Part shown: piece by piece, positions 1 through 8,800 of the stretch
Layout: every line of letters starts with the position of its first letter
Position numbering within the stretch: the first letter of the stretch is position 1
NCBI RefSeq assembly: GCF_000308215.1
Contig: NZ_CAJE01000013.1
Location: 62,001-126,000, forward strand
Reading direction: 5' to 3'
Source of the DNA: Methanomassiliicoccus luminyensis B10
Lineage (GTDB): Archaea; Thermoplasmatota; Thermoplasmata; Methanomassiliicoccales; Methanomassiliicoccaceae
DNA: 64,000 bases
Program-made: the position numbers and the translations under genes
Notes under the pieces: model-generated
Told to the model about the DNA's origin: nothing
The model's input: the letters and a program-made list of their open reading frames with translations, nothing else
Databases searched by the model: none

Positions 1-382
1 CTTGCGCAACGCCACTCCTTATTTTCCTAGAGATGTAACGTCAAAATGAAAGCGTAGATCTTGCCGACCACGCCCCCTAACACCCCACCGATTTCATGAA
101 TTATCATCGAGAATTCGGCGCTCGACGCCTCATTCCCTCCTTCCGGGAACTTTCGAGAACGTTTCTGCACTACTGGCCGGGCATTTTCCGATAAAAATGC
201 CGATACCGGAAAGGTCTCTCCATGTGGGGCTCTGGAAATTATCGGTCCTGTCCCCGGAGTCCTTGTTCTTTCCAAGACTTCGCTATTGATAACGACCAAC
301 TATCAAACACAGTATCGTTTTATATTGTCGCCGTCAGTTCCTCTTCCACTTCCCCCACTGGGACATATGGAGAACGAGTATC
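1..382. other. Intergenic region before the beta-helix gene
   Basis: No convincing gene is seen. A 90-residue frame on the minus strand has no recognisable domain and no clear start signal. The stretch holds an AT-rich promoter patch near its right end and is otherwise featureless by eye. Confidence 0.5.
318..326 (+). promoter_or_regulatory. Probable TATA box (TTTTATATT)
   Basis: This AT-rich box stands out from the GC-rich surroundings and lies about 57 nt before the TTG start of the beta-helix gene. Transcription would start near 350, giving a leader of about 30 nt. The call rests on position and composition only. Confidence 0.45.
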
Positions 383-1936
383 TTGAGAGACCTCACCAGA
401 AAGGCATTGCTATCGATCGTTTCATTCTTGTTGATCGCATCGCTGTTCGCTCCCCTGGGAGCGATAGGCAACGTGCAAGGAGATCCGCTCTCCCTCGAAA
501 CGCACGACGTCATACGCGTGAACAATGAAACGGAATTGAGCACCTTGATATCGAACGAGGGATGGGACGGCACCGGGAGCGCCGATGATCCGTACGTCAT
601 CGAGAACTTGAGCATCAACGCGTTAGGCTACGGTGCCGGGATATTCATCGGCAATACCACCTCGCACCTGGTGATACGCAACTGCACGATCTATGATGCT
701 GAATGGCTTCTGAGCGAATATCAGTACGGTGGCAACATCCTCCTGTACAACGTGACCAATGCCGTGATCGAGAACAACATCTGCTACGATGTCAACGGCG
801 GGGACAGCGACGGTATCGACCTGTTCTATTCTCATGACAACATCGTCAGGAACAACAATTGCAGTGACAACCGCTTCTACGGCATCTACCTTAACACCTC
901 GAACGACAACGTCATCGAGGATAACACCTGCAACTTAAATGATTACGGCATCTACCTGGAAGGCTCATACGACAACATCGTCAATAACAACATCTGCAAC
1001 TCGAATAATGACTACGGCATCTGCCTGTTCATCTCGAACGACAATGTCGTCGGGAACAATACCTGCAACTCGAATTATTGCGGCATCGGCCTGTCCGCCT
1101 CAGCCGGCATCACGATGGAGAACAACATCATCGCCGATGCCGAGCGCTATGGCATCTATGTCGCTTATACCACGGACAGCACCATATACGGCAACGCCGT
1201 CATCAACTGCGCCGAATACGGCATCCGCCTTAGCTCCTGCTACGACAACCTCCTCTACCGGAACGTCTTCGTCAACAACAATGGGGCGACGTCCGAGTAC
1301 AATAACACTCACGTCCAAGCGTACGACGACGGCGACAATGATTGGAACTCCTCGTCCTACGGCAACGTATGGAGCGACTGGATCTCGCCTGACGTGAACA
1401 GGGACGGCATCGTCGATTCGTCGTATGCGATAGACGGCGGCTTGAAAGTCGACAGCTATCCCCTGGTCACCGTTCCCCACGTCACCATAACCTCGCCTGT
1501 TAACGGGACCGTGACGAAGTCGAGCACTGTGCTGGTCAGCGGAACTGCCGATCCCGATTGCCCGCTGGTCATCAACGGAATAATGGTGCATGTCAACGAG
1601 AACGGCACCTTCTCGGTCGTCATCGCTCTGCTGGAGGGGAACAACACCATCGAAGCGACCTCGGGATTCCCGGTGCTGACCGCTGAGGACAGCGTCACCG
1701 TCACATACATTGACCAGACCCCTGGGCTGCTGGACGATATCGACGAGATCCAGGACCGCTTGGACGAGGCGTCCGACCGTATCGACGACCTCACCGCGCA
1801 GCTCAACGTCCATGATGTAAAGGCAGCGGACGACAGCTCGCTGGCCTTGATGGTCGGTGCCGTCGGCGTGGTCTTCGGCATCGTGGCCGTCGGGCTGTTC
1901 TTCTTCATGTACGTGAGGAAGCCGAGAACGCCGTGA
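383..1936 (+). CDS. Secreted, membrane-anchored right-handed beta-helix (NosD-like) protein
   Basis: The product (517 aa) has a basic N-terminus and hydrophobic signal segment (about residues 8-33). About 230 residues of parallel beta-helix repeats follow (about 75-310), with recurring N-N-x-C and YGIYL-type strands of roughly 22 residues. An Ig-like domain of the glucodextranase B type comes next (about 364-435), then a short D/E/R-rich coiled coil (about 455-482) and one C-terminal transmembrane helix (about 487-509) with a basic tail. Such proteins sit on the outside of archaeal cells, tethered by the C-terminal helix, and often bind or process polysaccharide; no catalytic residues can be assigned. 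The start is TTG because no in-frame ATG precedes the signal peptide. Many N-x-S/T sites suggest glycosylation. It stands alone. Confidence 0.85.
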   Translation: MRDLTRKALLSIVSFLLIASLFAPLGAIGNVQGDPLSLETHDVIRVNNETELSTLISNEGWDGTGSADDPYVIENLSINALGYGAGIFIGNTTSHLVIRNCTIYDAEWLLSEYQYGGNILLYNVTNAVIENNICYDVNGGDSDGIDLFYSHDNIVRNNNCSDNRFYGIYLNTSNDNVIEDNTCNLNDYGIYLEGSYDNIVNNNICNSNNDYGICLFISNDNVVGNNTCNSNYCGIGLSASAGITMENNIIADAERYGIYVAYTTDSTIYGNAVINCAEYGIRLSSCYDNLLYRNVFVNNNGATSEYNNTHVQAYDDGDNDWNSSSYGNVWSDWISPDVNRDGIVDSSYAIDGGLKVDSYPLVTVPHVTITSPVNGTVTKSSTVLVSGTADPDCPLVINGIMVHVNENGTFSVVIALLEGNNTIEATSGFPVLTAEDSVTVTYIDQTPGLLDDIDEIQDRLDEASDRIDDLTAQLNVHDVKAADDSSLALMVGAVGVVFGIVAVGLFFFMYVRKPRTP

Positions 1937-2185
1937 GACGGCGTAAACCTCTTTTCCCTTCCCTGGATATGACGATATCTGCGGGGCCGGGGCGAGGTCG
2001 CAGCGGAACACTTTCGGTTCAAACCACTTAGCATTATCATTTTTCATAGCTCGATGATTTCAGGATTGCCAGCATTATCGACCCACTTTTATCTAAATCT
2101 ACCAGGGTGGTTTTCGCTCCACTCCCTCCGCAACCGACGTTAAGATGCCTTCGCTGTCCAACACGTCCACAAGGAGACAAAACAA
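1937..2185. promoter_or_regulatory. Intergenic region with probable promoter for the small-gene pair
   Basis: An AT-rich patch near 2089-2100 (TTTTATCTAAATC) could serve as the TATA region for the gene at 2186. A purine-rich ribosome-binding site, AAGGAG, lies at about 2170. A GGTTCAAACC string near 2016 resembles a tRNA T-loop, but no tRNA folds around it. Confidence 0.4.
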
Positions 2186-2428
2186 ATGGACCAAGACAAC
2201 GAACCGAGAATGAAGATCGGGCCGAACGGCGAGAAGATGTACTCCCTAGAAGAGGTAAAGGCCCGGCTGGAACTAGTGTACGAGAGATCGTCCAAGCGCG
2301 TGGCCCCGGAGGCCCGCAAGAGCTGCTCACCCCTGGTGGTGCTCAAGGAGGCCATTGACATCGTTCAGAGGGCCATCGACGGCGACAGCTCTGAGCTAGA
2401 TGCTATCGTCAACGGCAGGAGGGCTTAG
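2186..2428 (+). CDS. Small hypothetical acidic/helical protein
   Basis: An 80-residue protein with no domain I recognise. It is charged and predicted mostly helical, with a segment (about 20-60) rich in E, K, R and L and ending in an I-V-Q-R-A-I-D helix. The ATG is preceded by a good AAGGAG Shine-Dalgarno sequence, which supports real translation. It is followed after 2 nt by another small gene that ends in a terminator, so the two probably form a bicistronic unit. Confidence 0.6.
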   Translation: MDQDNEPRMKIGPNGEKMYSLEEVKARLELVYERSSKRVAPEARKSCSPLVVLKEAIDIVQRAIDGDSSELDAIVNGRRA

Positions 2429-2430
2429 AG

Positions 2431-2640
2431 GTGGTGGATATCCAGACCGAACGAATAATGATGGCGCACACTGACGTGCTGTTCGATGACGCCGACGACG
2501 ATTGCCCGAAGAAAAAGATGGCCTACAAGATGATGGAGAGCATTCGACAGGCCAACAACCAGGAGATATTGGAGCAGATCAGAGGTATCGCCAGGACGCC
2601 GTGCAACCCTAGCTGTCGCCACCGGCATCGGGCTCGTTGA
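2431..2640 (+). CDS. Small hypothetical protein, second gene of the pair
   Basis: A 69-residue product starting at GTG, two bases after the previous stop. It has a D-D-A-D-D-D acidic patch followed by K-K-K-M, and a Cys/His/Arg-rich tail (C-N-P-S-C-R-H-R-H-R) that might bind a metal. I do not recognise a family. Tight coupling to the upstream gene and the terminator 10 nt downstream support it as a real gene. Confidence 0.5.
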   Translation: MVDIQTERIMMAHTDVLFDDADDDCPKKKMAYKMMESIRQANNQEILEQIRGIARTPCNPSCRHRHRAR

Positions 2641-2650
2641 ATAAATCAAC

Positions 2651-2690
2651 CGCCTCCCTAAACCTGGAGGCGATTTTTTTCCTTTTTTAG
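2651..2690 (+). terminator. Hairpin plus T-tract terminator
   Basis: A perfect 7-bp stem (CGCCTCC at 2651-2657 with GGAGGCG at 2666-2672, 8-nt loop) is followed directly by T7, CC and T6 (2674-2688). This looks like a bacterial-type intrinsic terminator; in archaea the T-tract alone can terminate. It closes the two-gene unit upstream and insulates ade. Confidence 0.75.
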
Positions 2691-2692
2691 TT

Positions 2693-2744
2693 AATGTGAT
2701 AACATAGGTTCTTTAGAACATGGCTCAAATGAATGCAACATGTT
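2693..2744 (+). promoter_or_regulatory. Cluster of short palindromes at the ade start
   Basis: Three inverted repeats sit within 52 bp before and over the adenine deaminase start: ATGT-GATA-ACAT (2693-2704), GTTCT-TT-AGAAC (2708-2719) and AACATGTT (2737-2744), the last overlapping the ATG. They could be regulator sites over the promoter and start. No regulator gene is adjacent. Confidence 0.3.
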
Positions 2745-4443
2745 AACTTATGGCGACCTGATCGACGAGGCGAGGGCCGATTTCATCAACGGCTTCTTCG
2801 TGGACGTGGTCCGCGGAGAGATCTATCCTGCGTGCGTCAATTTCCGCGACGGGAAGATCGTCAGGGTGGAAAGGAAGGAGTCCGCGCCTCCCTACTACAT
2901 CCTGCCCGGGCTGATAGACGCGCACGTGCACATCGAGTCGTCGATGCTCACGCCGTACCGCTTCGCCGAGAGGGCCGTGGCGCACGGGACGACCTCGGTG
3001 GTGGCGAACCCCAACGGGGCGGCCAGCGTGGCGGGGATGGAGGGCATAAGATACATGGTGGAGGACGGCAGGAGGACGCCGCTGCGCTTCTACTACGCCG
3101 CGCCTTCCAGCACGCCGTCCGCCGACGCCGGGACCAGGGGCTCGGAGATAGGATGGAAGGAAGTGCGGGCGATGCTCTCGCGCGACGACTTCGTGGCGCT
3201 GGGGGAGATCGAGGACCACCACGCGGTGCTGGATGACGACGCCGAAACGATGGCCATGATAGAGGTGGCGAGGGAGGCGGGGAAACCCATCGACGGCCAC
3301 TGCCCCGGCCTGAGGGGGTACGAGCTTGACCGCTACGTCATGAGCGGCATCTCTTCCGAGCACTCCTCGGTGTCGCCGGCAGAGGCAGCGGAGAAGGCCC
3401 GCAGGGGGATGAGGATTATGGTGCGGGAGGGGAGCTCGGCGCGGGACCTGAAATACATGCTGCTATTCGCGATGGAGAACGAGCATCTCTTGGTGACCAA
3501 CGACCTCCGCCCCTCGGACCTGATGGAGGGACATATGGACAACGTGCTCCGGAAGGCGGTGGCCGCGGGGATGAACCCCATGCAAGCGATACGCGCGGTG
3601 ACCCTTTGGCCGGCGCGGCACTACAAGCTGCCCGGCGGCTCGCTGTATCTGGGAAGCGATGCCGACTTCATCGTGGTGAACGATCTGACGGAGTTCAGGG
3701 TGCTGGAGACCTGGATCGGGGGAAAGCAGGTGGCCAGCGAGGGGCGGGCCCTGTTCGAGATGGCGCCGTCCTTCACCATGGGCTCGGGCATCGTCCCCAT
3801 CAACTTGCGGGCTGGCGACCTCGCCGTGCCGGCGGAGCGGGGGAGGGAGAGGGTGAGGGTGATCGAGGTATTGCCTGAGCGGGTGGAGAGCGGGGCGGGG
3901 ACCGCCGAGCTGTACGCGTACGACGGTGAGCTGCAGCCAGACCCGTCGCAGGACGTCCTGCTCATGGCAGTGGTGAGCCGATACCACGGGTCCGGGCCGG
4001 CCGTGGCGTTCGTTCGGGGCTTCGGGCTTCGCTCCGGGGCTATAGCGTCATCCGTGGCCCACGACGCGCACAACCTCATCGGCGTGGGGGCGGACCCCGG
4101 GAGCCTGGCGTACGCCCTCAACGAGGTGGCGGCGCAGGGCGGAGGGTACTTTGCCGTGGACGGGGAGCGCGCCTATGGCCTGGAGCTCCCGGTGGGCGGG
4201 CTGATGAGCGACCGGCCGGCCGAGGAGGTCGCTGCCGGGGAGAAGACCATGAACGAGGCGGTGTGGGGCATGGGCTCCCGGCTGTACGCTCCGTTCGCCG
4301 CCCTGTCGTACCAATCTCTCCTTTCGGAACCGGAGCTGAAGCTCAGCGACAGGGGGCTGTTCGATACCGTCAGGGGAGAGTACGTCGACCCCGTCATCGG
4401 GCGGAGGAGGATCATGTTGGATCAGAGGGCGGGGGCGCCTTGA
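2740..4443 (+). CDS. ade: Adenine deaminase
   Basis: Hydrolyses adenine to hypoxanthine and ammonia in purine salvage (amidohydrolase superfamily, cytosolic, Mn/Fe-dependent). The 567-residue length is usual for Ade. The metal-binding D-A-H-V-H-I-E-S-S motif is at residues 60-68, and the family-typical N-D-L-R-P-S-D-L segment lies near 254. The C-terminal half matches the Ade-specific domain (G-S-G-I-V-P-I-N, V-A-H-D-A-H-N). The ATG at 2740 gives a normal N-terminus. The next gene on the same strand is a phosphoribosyltransferase, so the pair would take adenine to hypoxanthine and then to a nucleotide. Confidence 0.95.
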   Translation: MLTYGDLIDEARADFINGFFVDVVRGEIYPACVNFRDGKIVRVERKESAPPYYILPGLIDAHVHIESSMLTPYRFAERAVAHGTTSVVANPNGAASVAGMEGIRYMVEDGRRTPLRFYYAAPSSTPSADAGTRGSEIGWKEVRAMLSRDDFVALGEIEDHHAVLDDDAETMAMIEVAREAGKPIDGHCPGLRGYELDRYVMSGISSEHSSVSPAEAAEKARRGMRIMVREGSSARDLKYMLLFAMENEHLLVTNDLRPSDLMEGHMDNVLRKAVAAGMNPMQAIRAVTLWPARHYKLPGGSLYLGSDADFIVVNDLTEFRVLETWIGGKQVASEGRALFEMAPSFTMGSGIVPINLRAGDLAVPAERGRERVRVIEVLPERVESGAGTAELYAYDGELQPDPSQDVLLMAVVSRYHGSGPAVAFVRGFGLRSGAIASSVAHDAHNLIGVGADPGSLAYALNEVAAQGGGYFAVDGERAYGLELPVGGLMSDRPAEEVAAGEKTMNEAVWGMGSRLYAPFAALSYQSLLSEPELKLSDRGLFDTVRGEYVDPVIGRRRIMLDQRAGAP

Positions 4444-4951
4444 GGTTGGACCGGATCACGTGAGGCGGGGGTGCGTCTTCGCATCATGGCCCCGCGGGGT
4501 TCGTACGCTGCCTTCACCATGGGGCTGCCTCGCTGAGGGAGCGTATTGTCATGCTGCCGCCGGGTCGCCTCCTTGGCGATCCCCCGGTCCCCAAACTTTC
4601 CGGTCGTCCTGTGTCAACGGAGGTCCTGGAGACACTGGCGGCTTCGATCTCGGAGATGGTGAAGTTGCCGCGAGGCATCGACGTGGGGACGCCGTGGATT
4701 CGAGATCGCCGGAGCCCCCAATATCTTCTTGAAAGGGCCTTCTTTCAATGCAGTAGCCCGACAAAATAATGAAGTGTGCGATAGTCCGATCGTCCATGAA
4801 ATTAACGAGGAGGGTCGAATGGATCTTACAGCTTGGTTTTTATCGCTCACATTCACAAAAAAGTTTTTTTCCAGAGCCGCTATCCCGTATGATAGATAGC
4901 CACGGGGAACATGCGAATTGTGCCCCCGGGGCACCGGCTGAGGGGATTCAC
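4444..4951. other. Intergenic region between ade and the phosphoribosyltransferase
   Basis: No gene is recognised in these 508 bases. A 72-residue plus frame (4551-4769) has no identifiable family. The right part is AT-rich (about 4836-4875, with TTTTTATC and an AAAAAAGTTTTTTT run) and probably carries the promoter of the downstream gene. A GAGGGGATT ribosome-binding region precedes 4952. Confidence 0.45.
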
Positions 4952-5618
4952 ATGGACAAGATCGAGAGCTTTCTGTGCAAGCTTGTAACCTATGACGAGA
5001 TAATGAAATGGACCGCCAACATTGCCAAGCAGATCAGGGCCTGCGACTGCAAGCCCACTGTCATCGTCGGCCTCACTCGGGGGGGGCTGGGTCCCTGCCA
5101 GGATGCTCTGCGACCTGCTGAGCGTGAAGAAGCTGTACGCGGTCAAGACGGAGCATTGGGGGGTGACGGCGAACCTCGACGGCAAGGCCCTGCTGACGCA
5201 GGAGCTCATCGCCGACGTGGCCAACGAGAGCGTGCTGGTGGTCGATGACATCACCGACACCGGGGAGTCGCTCATGCTGGCTATGGCGCACCTGTTCAAG
5301 AAGCAGCCGGCCGAGCTGAAGAGCGCCACGCTGCTACACATCACCCACTCCAAGATCGAGCCCGACTTCTACGCTGTTGAGGTCCCCAAGGAGAAGTGGG
5401 CCTGGTTCATCTGGCCCTGGAACCTGCACGAGGACCTCAGGACACTGCTGCCAAAGACGCTGTATGAGCCGAAGACCGTCCCGCAGATCAAGAAGGCGTT
5501 CAGAGAGCAATTCCATATCACCGTGCCGGAAAGCCACATAAGGATGACGCTGAACGACCTGGCGAAGAGGGGAGCGGTGAGAAAGAACGGGAAGGCGTGG
5601 GAGAGGAAGGTGGCTTAA
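4952..5618 (+). pseudogene. Phosphoribosyltransferase with C-terminal winged-helix domain (frameshifted as sequenced)
   Basis: Purine-type PRTase (COG2236-like) that would transfer phosphoribosyl from PRPP to a base such as xanthine, guanine or hypoxanthine. The N-terminal part (M-D-K-I-E-S-F to V-G-L-T-R-G-G) is in the frame of the ATG at 4952. The rest (W-V-P-A-R-M-L onward) continues in the +2 frame from about 5087. The run of eight G at 5079-5086 would keep frame as seven G and give a normal L-T-R-G-G-W-V-P-A-R junction. The PRPP loop V-L-V-V-D-D-I-T-D-T-G-E-S is intact, and residues after about 175 resemble a winged helix. Either a sequencing error or a recent null allele; everything else looks under normal constraint. 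Confidence 0.8.
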
Positions 5619-5786
5619 GCCGACCGTTAGGTCCGGCCGGACGCGCGCACGAGGGCGCACCGATCTTAGTGCCATCGGCCTCGCCAGGCATTGCCATGGT
5701 GTTTCCCGGCACCGCCCCCGAACATGTGGCCAGCCCGAGCCTGATGCGGCGGCGCAGCAGAAGATATGAATAATGCCAAACCGATA
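5619..5786. promoter_or_regulatory. cobN upstream region with probable TATA element
   Basis: GC-rich spacer of about 170 bases. The only AT-rich patch is GATATGAATAAT at 5765-5776, about 38-49 nt before the cobN ATG and just upstream of the palindromic operator. No cobalamin-riboswitch-like structure is evident by eye. Confidence 0.45.
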
Positions 5787-5803
5787 GGATGATGCATCCA
5801 ACG
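5787..5803 (+). promoter_or_regulatory. Palindromic operator before cobN (same type as at 12461-12535)
   Basis: TAGGAT-GATGC-ATCCAA is a 17-bp inverted repeat (5 of 6 arm positions pair) ending 10 nt before the cobN start. It matches the three repeats in the fecB/small-protein intergenic region at both arms and much of the centre. Its place between the TATA patch and the start codon is suitable for repression. Confidence 0.6.
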
Positions 5804-5813
5804 GAGATAGCGC

Positions 5814-8800
5814 ATGCCCTTGATCATTACCGTGGCCTCGGTATCAATGCCTGCCCTTGCGCAGGTCTGCAGGTACGCTGAGAAGAACAAGGACAGCGGC
5901 TTCGATTTCCGGATCCATTACTTGGGCGGGGGCGATGGTGAGCACAAGGACTGCATAGAGGAGGATGTGAGGAACGCCGATCTGCTGCTCACCGACCTCA
6001 TGGGCGCGTCCCGGGAAACATACTCCAAAGTGGTAAGATCGGCAAAGGCATGCAAAGGCCAGAGGCTGGCCATAGGGGGCATGGCGCCGTCGCTGAGCCG
6101 CTTGGGCGGTTACGACGCAGCCTCGTTCAGGATGAACAGGGCCGATGAGGAGAACCTGCACCGCATAGGGGAATGCTGGAAGCGCGCTGAATACCAGGAC
6201 ATAGATTATATCTTCACCTCGGTCCTCAAGAACTACCTTGGCCAGGACCACCTTCCGGACGTCCCCTGCTCGGAGGCCAGGGAAGGCGTGTACATAAAGG
6301 ACCCCGTTACTCTCAAGGAATACGGGTCGGCCGACGACTACTTCGAGGACCTCGGCAGCGTGCCCGGAGGGGGGCGCGTCGTCCTGACGTACAGCGGCAA
6401 CAGCTACCCGACCCGCAGCATCGAAGCGGTCCGCATGCTTTTCGAGAGGATGCGCGAGTTCGTTGATGTTCTTCCGATAGCCATGAACAGTTACAACATA
6501 CGATATGTTCCGATGATGAGATCGCTGATCGGGACCCCCAATCTGATCGTCAACGTCCTTCCGTTCCGCTTCATGGCCGGACCGATGGGCGGGGACAGCG
6601 TATCGGCCACTGAACTCCTGCGAGAGCTGGATGCGCCATACCTCTCACCGTTCTTCCTGACGAAAACGACCAGGGAGGAATGGGGGTCCCGCAAAGCAGG
6701 AACGAACCCCATGGAATTCATGCTCTATATCTTCCTGCCGGAGCTGGACGGCGCGCTGTGCACCATCCCCCTCGGGTTCAACGAGGCCGTGGGCCGCCTG
6801 GAAGGATATGACCTCCCGGTCACGGAGATCGCCCCCTTGGAGGACCGAGTGGATCGCATCGTGGGAAAGGTCCGGAGCTACATGAGGCTCAGGACGAAGC
6901 CGAACAGCGAGAAAAAAGTGGCCATCATATCGTATAATTACCCTCCCGGCGAGGGCAACCTATTTGGCGGGTCCTTCCTCGACGGCTCCGGATCGATATC
7001 CTTGATACTGGACATGTTGACATCAGAAGGGTACAGCACGAAGGCCATGCCCCCCGACGAGATCATAGATTCCTTCGTGAGGAACGGGACCCTGAATGAA
7101 GGCCAGTGGATGTCCCCGACCGACAGGATGATAACATACGATGGGGGCGGGAAACACCCGGACCAGGTTTCTAGGGCCTGGGGGCGGCCGCCCGGCAGGA
7201 TCATGACGGAGAACGGCAGGTACATGATCCCCGGGACGGTGAACGGGAACGTGTTCATAGGCCTCCAGCCGCCCCGCGTGCCGGGCTCGGAGGATGTCTC
7301 CGGGAGCTACCATGATCCGGACCTCCCCCCGCACCACCAGTATATGGCAATGTACGAGTGGATAAGGGATGTTTTCAAGGCCGATGCCATCGTGCATCTG
7401 GGAACTCACGGGACCTTGGAGTTCCTTCCCGGCAAGGAGTCCGCGGCATCCTCCGAATGCTATCCGGACATGATGATGGGCGACTCGGTCCACATATACA
7501 TCTACTACTCCGGGAACCCCTCCGAGGCGATGATCGCGAAGAGGAAGTCCCATGCGTGCCTGGTGAGCTATATGCCGCCGCCGTTCGTAAAGAGCGGGAC
7601 CTACGGCGACCTGGTAGAGCTGGAAGAGGCCATAGCGGAGTACCGGGAGAGCATCAAGACCGACATCGGCAGGAGCGAAGCACTCCGGGAGTCGATAGAG
7701 AGGAAGGCGTCGGGCATGCGCCTTCCCGCGGACATCGAGGAGCTTGAGGACGAGCTCGTATCGATACGCGAATCGCTTATTCCGAAGGGACTGCACAGGT
7801 TCGGGAAGGCCTTCGACAAAGAGGATGCCGAAAGCTACGCCATACATGCTATGGGGTTCCCTCACGACGGCGTTGTGCCTTTGGAGAGCCTGCCGGAGCT
7901 GGACGCCCATGATGTCGAGCGGATCTATCGCGAGTACAATTCGGACAGGACCGTTCCGGACGTCATAAAGGACCATACCGAGGCGATCAGGTCCCTGGAG
8001 TATGAGCACAGCCTCGTCCTCAGAGCGTCCAGGTCCGACGAGCTGGACGGCCTCCGAAGGGCATTGGAGGGCAGGTTCATCGACGTGAAGCCGGGCGGGG
8101 ACGCCATGAAGGACCCGGAGGTCCTCCCATCGGGGTACAACATCGTTCAGTTCAATCCGGACCGCGTCCCCACAATGGCGGGCTTCGAGAGAGGCAGGCA
8201 GGCCGCGGAGGACACCATATCCCAGTACGAAGAGGTCGCCGGCAGCTATCCGTGTAGCGTGGCCCTGGTCCTCTGGGGGCTGGAGACCTCCCGCACCCAG
8301 GGAATGACAGTAGGGCAGATCTGCTGGTATCTCGGACTGAGGCTGGTCAGAACGTCCGGGGACTTTGCCAGCCGGTTCGAGGTGGTCCCGCTCGAGGAGC
8401 TGGGCCGCCCCAGGATAGATGTCACTGTGTCCATGTGCGGCTTCTTCAGGGACATGTTCCCGAACCTCGTCCCGGGGCTGAGCCAGCTGTTCTCGATCGT
8501 CAGCTCTCTGGACGAGCCCGAGGACCTCAACTACTGCAAGGCCGGAACACGCCGTAACCGCGAGTTCCTGAGGTCGAAGGGGTATAGCGGCAATGAGCTG
8601 GACGACCTGTCGGAGTGCAGATTGTTCGGTCCCCCCAGGGGCGAATACGGGACATCCATGACCGGCATCGTGAACAGGTCCTCGTGGAAAGACGAGGGCG
8701 AGCTCGGCAGCTCGTTCACGGAGAGCCTCCGCTACGCATACACCCACAGCTCGCAGGGGTACGACGCAAAGGGACTCCTGGAGGTCAACCACAGGGAGGT

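Noticed and set aside
27-299. 90-residue minus frame at the window start
   Set aside because: No start signal, domain or conserved-looking segment.
2005-2040. GGTTCAAACC resembling a tRNA T-loop
   Set aside because: The would-be T-stem does not pair and no anticodon or D-arm can be folded upstream.
1100-2047. Long minus-strand frame under the beta-helix gene
   Set aside because: Composition (R/V/D-rich, no domain) is typical of the antisense of a GC-rich gene; the plus-strand protein has clear repeats and a signal peptide.
4551-4769. 72-residue plus frame between ade and the PRTase
   Set aside because: A short helix-like stretch catches the eye, but no family or start signal supports it.
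5619-5813. Cobalamin riboswitch before cobN
   Set aside because: The leader is too short after the TATA patch, and no B12-box-like sequence or fold was seen; a DNA palindrome explains control better.
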